Below, in pieces: positions 26,999 to 35,758 of a DNA stretch of 64,000 nt. A model generated the notes under the pieces. That model was not told the DNA's origin, did no database searches, and saw only the letters and a program-made list of their open reading frames with translations. Position numbers and translations under genes: made by a program. The DNA comes from Mycolicibacterium wolinskyi. GTDB taxonomy: Bacteria; Actinomycetota; Actinomycetes; Mycobacteriales; Mycobacteriaceae. The first letter of the stretch is position 1, and every line of letters begins with the position of its first letter. The stretch covers positions 248,001-312,000 of the forward strand of contig NZ_LQQA01000013.1 of the NCBI RefSeq assembly GCF_002101965.1, written 5' to 3'.

Positions 26999-27928
26999 TC
27001 ACCCGAGATTTCGTCGGGCCCATTCCTCGGCCGTCGTCGTAGCGATCCCGTGAAGCGCGTTGTAGGACTGCGCTTTCGGCCAGGCCACGCCGTTCGACCG
27101 GGCGAACACCGCACGGTACTTGCGCATCGTGTCCTCCGGATCGCGGCGCAGTTGATCGGCCAGGTACTCGGAGGTCCACTCCACACGGGTGACCGTGGTT
27201 CCCCGGACCCGGTCGACGATGTCGGCGAGTTCGCGGTAACTGATCGTGTCGCCGGCAAGGTAGACGACCGTGTCGCGGATCCGGGGTTGGGCGAAGACGA
27301 TGTCGGCGGTGAGCACACCGATGTCTTCTGGCGTCGTGAGAGTGACTTCGTTGTCCCAGCTTCCGAGGGCATGCACGGTGTTGGCGGCAAGATCGACGAC
27401 ACCGAAGGCGGGTTCGAACAGGAAGCTGGTGAACATGCCGGTGGAAACGATGACCCATTCCGTGGTGTGCTGGTCACGTAAGAGATCGCGGACGTCGAGT
27501 TGCTCGTCGAACAGCGGTTGGGCGCTGCCCCGCCCGATCTCGTCATAGTCGACGCCGAACTGCCACGGGAAGTAACGCGGCACGCCTGCGGTGAGTGCGG
27601 CACGCGCGAGTTTGAGCTGGGTGCCCGAACCGGCCGCGAAGCCGATGCAGCTGATGACGGTGTCGTAGCCGCCCATGATGGCCGCGAGTTCGGCGGCCGA
27701 AGCGGTCGCGACATCGGCGTGCTCGATCGCGATGCCCATGGCGGTCAGCTCCTTACTGCGGCTATCCCGTTGTCCGCCGGTGTCGGGTGCTGGTGGCCGC
27801 AACAGCACGCTGATCGTCGCGGCGCCGGGGTGCTCGCCGACATGGCGGGTGAGTGCGGCGAGCACACTCGCGCCGAGTTCTCCGGTGCCGATGACGAGGA
27901 TCGCGGGGCCGGCTGTGGTGGGTGGCAT
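26999..27928 (-). CDS. NmrA-like / isoflavone-reductase-like NAD(P)-binding protein
   Basis: The protein has 309 residues. An N-terminal Rossmann motif ILVIGTGELGASVLAAL is followed by VISCIGFAAGSGTQLKLARAALTAGVPRYFPWQFGVDYD, the pattern of NmrA-type aromatic-alcohol or isoflavone reductases. The C-terminal half (GDTISYRELADIVDRVRG) is the substrate part. It could be an enzyme or an NAD(P) sensor, since both exist in the family. It is downstream of, and on the same strand as, the SDR at 28075, about 146 bases away. The intervening sequence holds no defensible gene. Confidence 0.85.
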   Translation of the reverse strand: MPPTTAGPAILVIGTGELGASVLAALTRHVGEHPGAATISVLLRPPAPDTGGQRDSRSKELTAMGIAIEHADVATASAAELAAIMGGYDTVISCIGFAAGSGTQLKLARAALTAGVPRYFPWQFGVDYDEIGRGSAQPLFDEQLDVRDLLRDQHTTEWVIVSTGMFTSFLFEPAFGVVDLAANTVHALGSWDNEVTLTTPEDIGVLTADIVFAQPRIRDTVVYLAGDTISYRELADIVDRVRGTTVTRVEWTSEYLADQLRRDPEDTMRKYRAVFARSNGVAWPKAQSYNALHGIATTTAEEWARRNLG

Positions 27929-28074
27929 CGTGAGTTGGTCCTATGCTGCTGGTTCGGGTCAGGGAGGACTCAGTGCGCACTGCGTCCCCTGCGATCAACC
28001 GACAGCTGTGCCGCGATCATTCCGCCGCCGTACCGGCTACAGGTGAGCCGTGAAGCCCACGGCGAAGCTCAGGC

Positions 28075-28839
28075 TCAATGCCCGTGCGGATCTGCGGCAT
28101 TGAGCGTGGCGACCACCTGGTCGTAGTCACCACGGGCCTCGCCGTAGCGCAGGAACTTCACCCGCTCGACCTGAATCTCCTTGGCGTCCGGCTGGCTTTC
28201 CAGCAGACCGACGACCTCGGAGACGAAATCCTCCAGCGGCATCGCGAAGCTGCTCTCGCGTTGGCCGGGGATCAGATCGGTGGCGACGGACGGCGGGATC
28301 AGCTCGACGAACTTGACGTTGGTGTCCGAAAGCTGCAGCCGCACCGATTCGGTGAGCATGTGGACGGCGGCCTTGGACGCGTTGTAGCTCGGCGTCGCCT
28401 TCAATGGGGCGAACGCCAACCCCGACGACACCGTGACGAACGTCGCGTCTTCCTGCGCCTGCAGATGCTCGACGAACGCGGCGATGAGGCGAATGGGGCC
28501 AAGCACATTGGTGGTGACGACGGACTCCGCCGACCGCAGGAACATCTCTGGGTTGTGCCAGTTCTCGACGGCCATGATGCCTGCCATGGCGATCACGACG
28601 TTGAGGTCGGGATGCTTGTCGAGCACCGTCGCGGCCGCACCTTCGATGCTCGCGGGGTCGGCGACATCGATCTGGACCGTGTCGAGTTCTGGATGCTCGG
28701 AGGTGATCTGGTCGAGAAGCTCGACACGCCGGCCACCGACGATGACGGTGTTGCCCTTCGCCTGCAGCGCGAGGGCGAGTTCCAGACCGATACCACTCGT
28801 CGAACCCGGAATGAAGATGGTGTTGCCCGAGATCTTCAT
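28075..28839 (-). CDS. Short-chain dehydrogenase (DltE-like)
   Basis: An SDR of 254 residues. The cofactor motif is PGSTSGIGLELALAL (Ser in place of the usual first Gly context), AMAGIM replaces NNAG, the catalytic Ser is in FVTVSSGLAF, and YNASK carries the Tyr/Lys. It belongs to the DltE-like oxidoreductases, whose substrates are mostly unknown. It is divergent from the LysR-family gene at 28942, which is probably its regulator, and is upstream of the NmrA-like gene. Confidence 0.87.
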   Translation of the reverse strand: MKISGNTIFIPGSTSGIGLELALALQAKGNTVIVGGRRVELLDQITSEHPELDTVQIDVADPASIEGAAATVLDKHPDLNVVIAMAGIMAVENWHNPEMFLRSAESVVTTNVLGPIRLIAAFVEHLQAQEDATFVTVSSGLAFAPLKATPSYNASKAAVHMLTESVRLQLSDTNVKFVELIPPSVATDLIPGQRESSFAMPLEDFVSEVVGLLESQPDAKEIQVERVKFLRYGEARGDYDQVVATLNAADPHGH

Positions 28840-28917
28840 GTGCGTGCCTTTCTTTTCAAGTTGCCAGTAGTAACGGCGGGCCCCTGAGCCAGGCTTCCAG
28901 TTCCAGGCACATTAGTC

Positions 28918-28946
28918 GCATGCATATTTAGGATGACGTGTATGCA
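28918..28946. promoter_or_regulatory. Possible LysR operator between the SDR gene and lysR
   Basis: TGCATA (28921-28926) and TATGCA (28941-28946) form an inverted pair in the divergent promoter region, the second arm reaching the lysR start codon. The spacing (14 bases) is plausible for a LysR dimer, but the arms are short. Confidence 0.35.
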
Positions 28947-29859
28947 CATGGCGCATATCGATCGGATCGACCTCAATCTGATCCCGCCGCTTGTCGCGCT
29001 CATCGAAGAGAGGCAGGTGTCCCGCGCCGCCGAGCGCGTGGGCCTGAGCCAGCCGGCGATGAGTCGGGCCCTGCAGCGGCTGCGCCGCCTCCTCGACGAT
29101 CCGCTGCTGATTCGCGACTCGACCGGCTACCGGTTGTCCGCCCGTGCCGAGTCGATCCAGGCCCAACTGAACATCGTGCTACCCCAGCTCGAAACCATCT
29201 TCGCGCCAGCGGATTTCGATCCGCGAGCATCGACACGGCCGGTTCAGTTGGCCGCCACCGACTACGGGGTGCAGACCTTCGGGCCGGCGATCTGCGGCGA
29301 GTTGCTTCGCCAGTCACCGCACACGCCGGTGCGCTTCCACAGTTGGACCCCCGACGGGGTCGCGGACCAGATCCGTAATTCGGCCATCGATTTGGGCCTC
29401 TACGGCGGCTTCGCCACCGCTGACCTGCACTCGGAGGAACTGCTCGTCGAACGATTCGTGTGTGTCGTCGCGGCCGATCACCCACTGGCTGACGCCGGAA
29501 GCATCGCGCTGCCGGAGTACTGCCGTGCCCGCCACGTCATCGTCGATGTACACGACGGTCTGCAACCCGACATCGACCTGCCGCTGGCCGAACTCGGCAT
29601 GCCGCGACGGCCCGCGGTCACCGTGGCCTACCACGCGGTCGCCACGCAACTGCTGCCCGGCACCGATCTGATCGCCACCCTGCCGAGCCAGGCCGTCGCT
29701 ACATCGATGGCAGCCGACCAGCTCCGGGTCCTACGCGCCCCGGACGAGATCGCGACGTTGCCCTACCGAATGGTCTGGCATCCCGCGCTCGACAACGACC
29801 GCCGCCATCAATGGATCCGCGACGTCGTGCGATCGGCGGTTCGGCGACGCGTGGCGTGA
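28942..29859 (+). CDS. LysR-family transcriptional regulator (NodD/NahR-like)
   Basis: The protein has 305 residues. The HTH is VSRAAERVGLSQPAMSRALQRLRRLLDDPLLIR, preceded by DLNLIPPLVALIEERQ, the arrangement of the NodD/NahR/LinR branch that controls aromatic or quinone metabolism. The PBP2 effector domain follows, with VQLAATDYGVQTFGP near 90. Start codons at 28933, 28942 and 28948 are in frame; 28942 has AGGA at a suitable distance. It is divergent from the DltE-like SDR gene, its likely target together with the NmrA-like gene. Confidence 0.9.
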   Translation: MHMAHIDRIDLNLIPPLVALIEERQVSRAAERVGLSQPAMSRALQRLRRLLDDPLLIRDSTGYRLSARAESIQAQLNIVLPQLETIFAPADFDPRASTRPVQLAATDYGVQTFGPAICGELLRQSPHTPVRFHSWTPDGVADQIRNSAIDLGLYGGFATADLHSEELLVERFVCVVAADHPLADAGSIALPEYCRARHVIVDVHDGLQPDIDLPLAELGMPRRPAVTVAYHAVATQLLPGTDLIATLPSQAVATSMAADQLRVLRAPDEIATLPYRMVWHPALDNDRRHQWIRDVVRSAVRRRVA

Positions 29860-29894
29860 ACGGGTCCGGCAGAACCGTCGCCACACGCTGTTGA

Positions 29895-30266
29895 TCAGGG
29901 GGTAGCCGGCAATCCGCAACGTTGACGGAAGTCGGCCGAGGGCTGCCGGATGCGCTGAAGGTCGTCGCGGACCGTCGGATTGGCGTTGAAGTAGTTGTCC
30001 ACCTGCGCCTTGATCTGGTCCTTGGGCTGACCTTTGAGGCTGGTGAAGAAATCGTTCACGTCGGGGTGCGCGATGAGGTAATTCGACGTCTCGAACGTGA
30101 CGCCGGACATCACTCGGGCGAGTTCGGCTGCCGTACATGGCGGCGGGACCGGCGGCGGTTCGGCTCCCGCCACGGCGGCCGAGCCGAACAGCATCGCACC
30201 GGCCAAAGCCCCGGTGCCGATCGCCACCTTCACCGCGCGGCGTTGGGAACGCATTGAGGACGTCAT
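29895..30266 (-). CDS. Secreted hemophore-like protein (MHB family), second copy
   Basis: The protein has 123 residues. Signal peptide: a basic start (SMRSQRRAVK), a hydrophobic core, and cleavage near VAGAEP (about 36). The mature part PPCTAAELARVMSGVTFETSNYLIAHPDVN, then VDNYFNANPTVRDDLQRIRQP and FRQRCG, is the MHB pattern with two conserved Cys. It has the same architecture as the protein at 25284 but is clearly divergent from it. Start ATG 30266 has AAAGGAG 6 bases upstream. The likely role is extracellular heme handling; no transporter lies adjacent. It is convergent with the LysR gene. Confidence 0.83.
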   Translation of the reverse strand: MTSSMRSQRRAVKVAIGTGALAGAMLFGSAAVAGAEPPPVPPPCTAAELARVMSGVTFETSNYLIAHPDVNDFFTSLKGQPKDQIKAQVDNYFNANPTVRDDLQRIRQPSADFRQRCGLPATP

Positions 30267-30315
30267 GTTGGCTCCTTTGTCAGAAAGTGTGCTTGAAAAG
30301 TGTTGGGGCAACTAC

Positions 30316-30615
30316 TCAACGAGGCCGGCCGGGCCGGCCGATGTCGATGCCGCCTCCACCGCCGGGACCGGGATCCCAGCCGATGTCGAGATCCCATTCG
30401 GTGCCGCAATACCAGTCGTACTCGCAGGGGTACGGAACCACCGGAGTCGCGGCCCGCGGCACTCCGTCGGCACCACGGACCTCGCCCTGCGCGCATACCG
30501 TGGACCCGCCACTGTATGTGCAATCAGCCATGGCCGGTGGCGCTGCGAGAACCATTGCAAGTGGACTGGCCGCCGCCGCCAAACCCACCAATAGATAGCG
30601 CTGAGTTGATCGCAC
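30316..30615 (-). CDS. Small secreted protein, Gly/Pro-rich C-terminus
   Basis: The protein has 99 residues and is not a recognised family. The start is GTG 30615 with GAGGGAG 7 bases upstream. The signal peptide is YLLVGLAAAASPLAMVLAAPPAMA with cleavage after residue 30. The mature part has four Cys in two pairs (ADCTYSGGSTVCAQGEV and YPCEYDWYCGTEW), then a Gly-rich GGGGGIDIGRPGRP tail. The Cys arrangement suggests a small disulphide-bonded exported protein, as is common among mycobacterial secreted proteins of unknown function. It is 49 bases upstream of the hemophore-like gene on the same strand, perhaps co-expressed. Confidence 0.75.
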   Translation of the reverse strand: MRSTQRYLLVGLAAAASPLAMVLAAPPAMADCTYSGGSTVCAQGEVRGADGVPRAATPVVPYPCEYDWYCGTEWDLDIGWDPGPGGGGGIDIGRPGRPR

Positions 30616-30862
30616 GGGCGTCTCCCTCTGTGCATTCAAATGGGGCTTGTCGCTCCCTGCGGCGAAGCTTAGGCCGCATTTCCGCGCACGACGCAAGAAA
30701 TGCATTTTCTCTCGGCGACGACACAAATACTTGAATAGGGAGCAAAGAACTTAGGGCCGCAAGACTCCCGACAACTTTCCGCCGTGTTCATCGCGAAGTA
30801 CGCCCCGGCAGCGCTGCCGCCGGTGTACCGTCCGCTTCCAACAGGTCGAACTTGGAGGCGCC

Positions 30863-31423
30863 ATGGCCAACGGCAATCATGACTGGACGAAACCGGCAGC
30901 CTTGGCGATTCCGAAAGAGGGATATTTCGAACTCGAACGCGGGCGATACGGACCCGTCTATCCCCGAACTCCGGCTTGCTACGGATTTTCCATAATCGCG
31001 AAAGTGAAAGAAGGCCGTGAGGAGGCCGTCCGCGCGTACGGAAAGCAGATCGAGGACGCGATCGCCGGCAGTCCCGATGTGCTGGCACCGCTACGCCTGC
31101 ATTACCTGCGGTGGGTGTTGTTCGACGTCGGCTCCGGCCTGCATTTCCAGTACCAAGGCATATTCGACACCGACTTCGACAAGTACACCGAGGACGCGGT
31201 GCAGTTGTTCAGCGCCACCGGTATCACGACCGTATTCACCAACCTCGAAGGCTTTCCCGAGGACTGGAAGGAAAACCCAGACGCCTTCGTCAAGTTCGTA
31301 CGTGAACACCAGTGCCCGAGCTTTCTCGAGTACGGCGAGTATCCCTACGTCACCGCCGATGAGATAAAGAAGGCACTGCGACTCAAGGCTGCGTTCTCGC
31401 ACATGCTCGATCAGATGCAGTGA
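30863..31423 (+). CDS. Unknown 186-residue protein, first gene of the DyP cluster
   Basis: I do not recognise the family. It is soluble, without a signal peptide, and rich in aromatic residues (GYFELERGRYGPVYPRTPACYGFSIIAKVKEGREEAVRAYG; LHYLRWVLFDVGSGLHFQYQGIFDTDFDKYTEDAVQLF). The pattern beta-alpha-beta-beta with KVKEGREEAVRAYGKQIEDAI suggests a ferredoxin-like/dimeric alpha-beta barrel, the same fold class as DyP modules. It lies 10 bases upstream of the DyP gene with no promoter between, so the two are co-expressed and may form a complex. Start ATG 30863 has TTGGAGG at about 6 bases. Confidence 0.8.
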   Translation: MANGNHDWTKPAALAIPKEGYFELERGRYGPVYPRTPACYGFSIIAKVKEGREEAVRAYGKQIEDAIAGSPDVLAPLRLHYLRWVLFDVGSGLHFQYQGIFDTDFDKYTEDAVQLFSATGITTVFTNLEGFPEDWKENPDAFVKFVREHQCPSFLEYGEYPYVTADEIKKALRLKAAFSHMLDQMQ

Positions 31424-31433
31424 GTCGGTCCCG

Positions 31434-32753
31434 ATGCTCGAACTCGACGACATCCAACACATCCTGCTGACTCGCACGCCGGCCATCACCGGGCGCTACG
31501 AGTTTCTGTCCTTCGACACGCCGGTCGGCGGCCGCGCCTGGTTGGCCGAATTGCTCGACAAAGTTCAGTCGGCAGCGGATGTCCAGGCCACGATGGACAC
31601 CTCCGATCGCTGGGTCACGCTGGCGTTCACGTGGACCGGCCTGCGGGCCCTCGGTGTACCCGACGAGTCCCTGGCCACATTCCCGGACGAGTTCCGTGAG
31701 GGCATGCCGGCCCGCGCGGACATCCTCGGCGATACCGGGACCAACGCGCCCGAACGCTGGGTCGGCGGCCTGGCCGGCTCAGACCTCCACGCGATCGCAA
31801 TCCTGTTCTCGCGCACCGATGAACAATGCCGACGCTCCATCGCCGAACACGACAAACTGCTGGCGCGGACCGACGGAGTCCGTAGCCTGTCGTTTCTCGA
31901 CCTCAACGCGACGCCACCATTCAACTACGCCCACGACCACTTCGGATTCCGAGATCGGTTGTCACAACCCGTGATGAAGGGGTCGGGCGAAGAACCGACG
32001 CCGGGTTCCGGCCCGGCCTTGGAGCCGGGTGAGTTCATTCTCGGCTACCCGGACGAGGACGGTCCGGTCGCCAACCTGCCGCAACCAGAGGTGTTGTCCC
32101 GCAACGGTAGCTACCTGGCGTACCGACGACTGCAGGAGCATGTCGGGGCATTCCGCGACTACCTGCGGGAGAATGCCGACACTCCGGACAAGCAGGAACT
32201 GCTGGCCGCCAAGTTCATGGGCCGATGGCGCAGCGGCGCGCCGCTCGTGCTGGCGCCGGACAAGGACGACCCTGAGTTGGGCGCAGATCCGATGCGCAAC
32301 AACGACTACAACTACAAGGAGATGGACCCGTTCGGCTACGCGTGCCCACTGGGGTCACACGCTCGCCGCCTCAATCCGCGCGACACCGCCCACTACATGA
32401 ACCGCCGTCGGATGATCCGGCGCGGTGCCACTTACGGCCGCGCACTGCCCGACGACGCACCCGACGACGGCGTCGACCGTGGCATCGCCGCGTTCATCAT
32501 CTGCGCCGACCTGATTCGGCAGTTCGAGTTCGCGCAGAACGTCTGGATCAACGACAAGACCTTCCACGAACTCGGCAACGAACACGACCCGATCTGCGGC
32601 ACCCAGGACGGCACGCTCGATTTCACCGTTCCGAAGCGCCCGATCCGCAAAGTGCACAAGGGAATTCCGGCTTTCACGACGTTGCGCGGCGGGGCGTACT
32701 TCTTCCTGCCCGGCATCAACGGCCTGCGCTACCTCGCTGCGCTCGACAGCTAG
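31434..32753 (+). CDS. Cytoplasmic DyP-type peroxidase with an altered GxxDG motif
   Basis: A 439-residue DyP-type heme peroxidase of the large (C/D) class. The motif that normally reads GxxDG is GFRDR at residues 171-175, with the catalytic Asp at 174 kept but the last Gly replaced by Arg. The proximal heme His is at 309 in GSHARRLNPRD, followed by the basic stretch NRRRMIRRG. The C-terminus is GGAYFFLPGINGLRYLAAL. There is no signal peptide, unlike the DyP at 15328. It would oxidise an aromatic or peptide substrate with peroxide. Start ATG 31434 follows the upstream gene by 10 bases. Confidence 0.9.
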   Translation: MLELDDIQHILLTRTPAITGRYEFLSFDTPVGGRAWLAELLDKVQSAADVQATMDTSDRWVTLAFTWTGLRALGVPDESLATFPDEFREGMPARADILGDTGTNAPERWVGGLAGSDLHAIAILFSRTDEQCRRSIAEHDKLLARTDGVRSLSFLDLNATPPFNYAHDHFGFRDRLSQPVMKGSGEEPTPGSGPALEPGEFILGYPDEDGPVANLPQPEVLSRNGSYLAYRRLQEHVGAFRDYLRENADTPDKQELLAAKFMGRWRSGAPLVLAPDKDDPELGADPMRNNDYNYKEMDPFGYACPLGSHARRLNPRDTAHYMNRRRMIRRGATYGRALPDDAPDDGVDRGIAAFIICADLIRQFEFAQNVWINDKTFHELGNEHDPICGTQDGTLDFTVPKRPIRKVHKGIPAFTTLRGGAYFFLPGINGLRYLAALDS

Positions 32754-32762
32754 AAGGACATC

Positions 32763-33764
32763 ATGCGAGCTCGCACGTACAACCAGAGCCATGCGTCCAG
32801 GGCACACACCGGCGGGCGGCGGATCAGCATCTACTGGACCTGGAGCTATCCCTGGGAATCCCAACGTGATCCGGCCGAAGTGTACAACCGGTTCTCCACC
32901 ATGACCGAGGTACGCAACGTCGCGTGGCCCGCGTACGAGACACCGGAGTACGACGCGGCCAATTTCCTGCAGGGCATCGCCGGAACCCTCGAGCTGTTTC
33001 ACCGGTCCACGTTGTCCTTCCAGGACCTGGCCGAGGAGGCCACGGGCCATCCCGTCGCGGTGTTCCAGCGCATCGATCAGGCCGGGTACAAACTTCCGAT
33101 CGACGACCGCATCCTGGCCGACACCGACACGCTGATGGTGTTCGGGCTCGATCATCTCCTGTCCCAACAGGAGGCCACACCCGACGAGATCGCGGCAATC
33201 ACCGAATGGCTCAAGCGCGAAGGCACCTGCCTGCTCCTGGCGCCCCATCACGATGTGGGCTTCACCGACGACTACGCGCAGCGCCAGGTCGAGTACGAAC
33301 ACCACGGCGACCGGCTCGTCCCGCGTCAGCAACGCTTCGGCCAGTACACCCGCTCACTCATGCACGCGTTGGGCGTGCCCGTGCACAACACGTGGGGCCT
33401 TCGGCCTGCCGTGGTGAATGGCACGAAGGAAATCGCACCACTCACCGCGGTCCGCGACCTCGACAGCCTTCGCCTCCTCGACAACGTCGCCACGTTCAAC
33501 TTCCACCCACACCTGCCGCACTACGAGCTGACCGCGCCCGAAACCGACCAACTGCGAGTCCTGGGCCGCCAGCGCATCGACCCCAACCGTCCGCATCCGT
33601 TCACGGCATCGGGCAACACCGAATTCAACGCGCTGATCTGGATGCCATCCACTGGCCAGCGAGCCGGTGACATCCTCCTCATCGACTCGACCCACTTCAC
33701 GACGTTGTTCGGCGGCACCGACAGCCTGCGCAATCTCTGGCACAACCTGGCCACCATGCGATAG
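32763..33764 (+). CDS. Unknown 333-residue protein, third gene of the DyP cluster
   Basis: No family recognised with confidence. The segment DTDTLMVFGLDHLLSQQEATPDEIAAITEWLKREGTCLLLAPHHDVGF resembles the beta-alpha-beta core of class I glutamine-amidotransferase-like/ThuA proteins. Several His-rich stretches (PHHDVG, YEHHGDR, FNFHPHLPHYE) could bind metal. There is no signal peptide. It starts at ATG 32763, 9 bases after the DyP stop, with GAAGGA upstream, so it is the third member of a tight operon. The function is probably linked to processing or supplying the peroxidase substrate (inference only). Confidence 0.78.
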   Translation: MRARTYNQSHASRAHTGGRRISIYWTWSYPWESQRDPAEVYNRFSTMTEVRNVAWPAYETPEYDAANFLQGIAGTLELFHRSTLSFQDLAEEATGHPVAVFQRIDQAGYKLPIDDRILADTDTLMVFGLDHLLSQQEATPDEIAAITEWLKREGTCLLLAPHHDVGFTDDYAQRQVEYEHHGDRLVPRQQRFGQYTRSLMHALGVPVHNTWGLRPAVVNGTKEIAPLTAVRDLDSLRLLDNVATFNFHPHLPHYELTAPETDQLRVLGRQRIDPNRPHPFTASGNTEFNALIWMPSTGQRAGDILLIDSTHFTTLFGGTDSLRNLWHNLATMR

Positions 33765-33817
33765 CCACGACGCCACGCCTTACCGTCTACCTTGTCGACA
33801 CCAGTCAAGGGGGACCG

Positions 33818-35758
33818 ATGGCGAACAGATTGCAGGCATGGCGTGAGAAGGCCATCGTCGGCTGGGCGGCTACGCGCACGCGGAAGCGAAGCCCGTCGCC
33901 GCTCGAACCGGAGTGGACACCGGGGCCCGCGCGCTACGGCGTCGGCGTACACCACAATGTCGCGGTTCCCACGTCCGACGGAACTGTCCTGCGGGCCGAT
34001 GTCCACTACCCCACCGATCCCGAGACCGGCCGGCCTGCTGTCGGCCCGTTCCCGGTGCTGCTGTCGATCACCCCGTACGGGAAGAAGGCCCCGCCACCCG
34101 CGGCGCAGATCGGCGGCGGTGCCACCCGCTACCTCATCCGGCGCGGCTATATCGAGGTGATGGCCGATGTTCGCGGCACCGGCGTATCGGGCGGATCGTT
34201 CGAGATGCTGGGCGTCGAGCAGGTCACCGACGGGGTCGACCTGGTCAACTGGGCGGCCAAGCTGCCGAACTCGAACGGCCGCGTCGGCATGTTCGGGATC
34301 TCCTACCTCGCGATCAACCAACTCCTCACCGCGGCTGCGGTCGGCCCGGATTCCCCCCTCAAAGCGATCTTCCCGGTCATGGCCGCCAACGACTTCTACC
34401 GCGACGTGGTGACGATGGGCGGCGTGCCGCACATGCGCACGGTCCGGGCATACGGCGCCGTGTACTCGTTGCTCAACGTCGTCAATCCGGCGCTCGAGTT
34501 CGCCAAGCGCGGCAGCCATGATCGCCCTCGCGCCGGTGGGCTTGCCGCGGTGCGGCAGCGTGGTCGCGACCAGCGGACGTACTTCCGCACGATGACGGCC
34601 GACGCGGCGCAGGGCGGGGACACCGCGTTCGACGGCCCGTTCTGGGACACCATGCGCGCGAGTGACGTGTTGCCCAAGATCGTCGAGAACGACATCGCGG
34701 TGTTCCTGGTCGGCGGATGGCACGACGCGTTTCAGCGCGGTGCGCCGCTGAACTACACCGCGCTGCAGAACGCGTACGCGGGCCGGCCGCCGAACGCCCC
34801 GATGGAGCCGGGTCAGCCGGTGTCGGACAAGGTCCAGCTGATGATGGGTCCCTGGTACCACGTATCGGATCTCGACGGGCTGCACCTGCACGCGATCCAA
34901 TTGCGGTGGTTCGACCGCTGGCTCAAGGACGCCGACGACGCCGCGGTGAGCGGGCCCCCGCTGCGATTCCAGCCGATCGGCAACTCGCACTGGTTCCACA
35001 CGCGCGAATATCCCTTCCCCGAGGCCACACCCACGCGCTTGTACTTGGCCGAAGGCGGCGGCTTGCTCACCGAGGCCGCCGACGGACGCAGCGAGGCGCC
35101 GCTGCGCTACACCGCACGCGGGCCGATTTCGGGGCGCAGCCTGGAGCAGTGGAGCCTAGGCATGGGCAGTTTCATGGTGTCCCAGACCGGCAGGCAGATC
35201 CGCTACGACCTCGACCACAGCCGGATGCAGCGCGAGGCTCTGACCTACACGACACCGGAATACCGCACAGCGCAACTGATCGCGGGGCCGATCACCTTGA
35301 CGCTGTTCGCCACCGCGAACACCGCCGAGACACTCTGGGTGGCATATCTGGACGACGTCTCGCCCGAGGGCGTCAGCAGGCCGGTGACACAGGGTGCGCT
35401 GCTGGGTTCACACCGCGCGCTCGACCCGGAGGCGACGTGGTACCTCCCGGACGGAACGGTGCTGCGCCCGCAGCATCTGAGCACCCGTGCCGCAGCACAA
35501 CCGGTCGTCCCAGGCGAGCTCACGCGCTACGACCTCGACATCTTCCCCACCGCGGCGCTGATCGAACCCGGACATCGGCTGCGATTGACCCTGACGACCT
35601 ACGACTTTCCGCACCTGGTTCCCACCAAACCGGCACGTGCAGCGCTCGCCGGCGGGCTTTACCAGGTCAGCCAGGGCGGAGATTCGCCGTCCAGCCTGCT
35701 CATCCCGCTGGCTGACCCGGTTGCGTTCAGTGCGGACGGGTCGCGCGATAGTACGTGA
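33818..35758 (+). CDS. CocE/NonD-family serine hydrolase (X-Pro dipeptidyl-peptidase-like)
   Basis: The protein has 646 residues. The alpha/beta-hydrolase domain has VPTSDGTVLRADVHYP, DVRGTGVSGGSF, and the nucleophile Ser in RVGMFGISYLAINQ near residue 168. The C-terminal jelly-roll of PepX type is present (AGPITLTLFATANTAETLWVAYLDDVSPEG; HRLRLTLTTYDFPHL). Substrates of the family include acyl esters and glutaryl-acylates. No signal sequence is present. Start ATG 33818 has AAGGGGGA 6 bases ahead. The last 32 bases overlap the convergent methyltransferase gene. Confidence 0.9.
   Translation: MANRLQAWREKAIVGWAATRTRKRSPSPLEPEWTPGPARYGVGVHHNVAVPTSDGTVLRADVHYPTDPETGRPAVGPFPVLLSITPYGKKAPPPAAQIGGGATRYLIRRGYIEVMADVRGTGVSGGSFEMLGVEQVTDGVDLVNWAAKLPNSNGRVGMFGISYLAINQLLTAAAVGPDSPLKAIFPVMAANDFYRDVVTMGGVPHMRTVRAYGAVYSLLNVVNPALEFAKRGSHDRPRAGGLAAVRQRGRDQRTYFRTMTADAAQGGDTAFDGPFWDTMRASDVLPKIVENDIAVFLVGGWHDAFQRGAPLNYTALQNAYAGRPPNAPMEPGQPVSDKVQLMMGPWYHVSDLDGLHLHAIQLRWFDRWLKDADDAAVSGPPLRFQPIGNSHWFHTREYPFPEATPTRLYLAEGGGLLTEAADGRSEAPLRYTARGPISGRSLEQWSLGMGSFMVSQTGRQIRYDLDHSRMQREALTYTTPEYRTAQLIAGPITLTLFATANTAETLWVAYLDDVSPEGVSRPVTQGALLGSHRALDPEATWYLPDGTVLRPQHLSTRAAAQPVVPGELTRYDLDIFPTAALIEPGHRLRLTLTTYDFPHLVPTKPARAALAGGLYQVSQGGDSPSSLLIPLADPVAFSADGSRDST

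Noticed and set aside
27929..28074. Possible small gene between the NmrA-like and SDR genes
   Set aside because: No frame with a start, ribosome site and sensible composition was found; it is probably a plain spacer.
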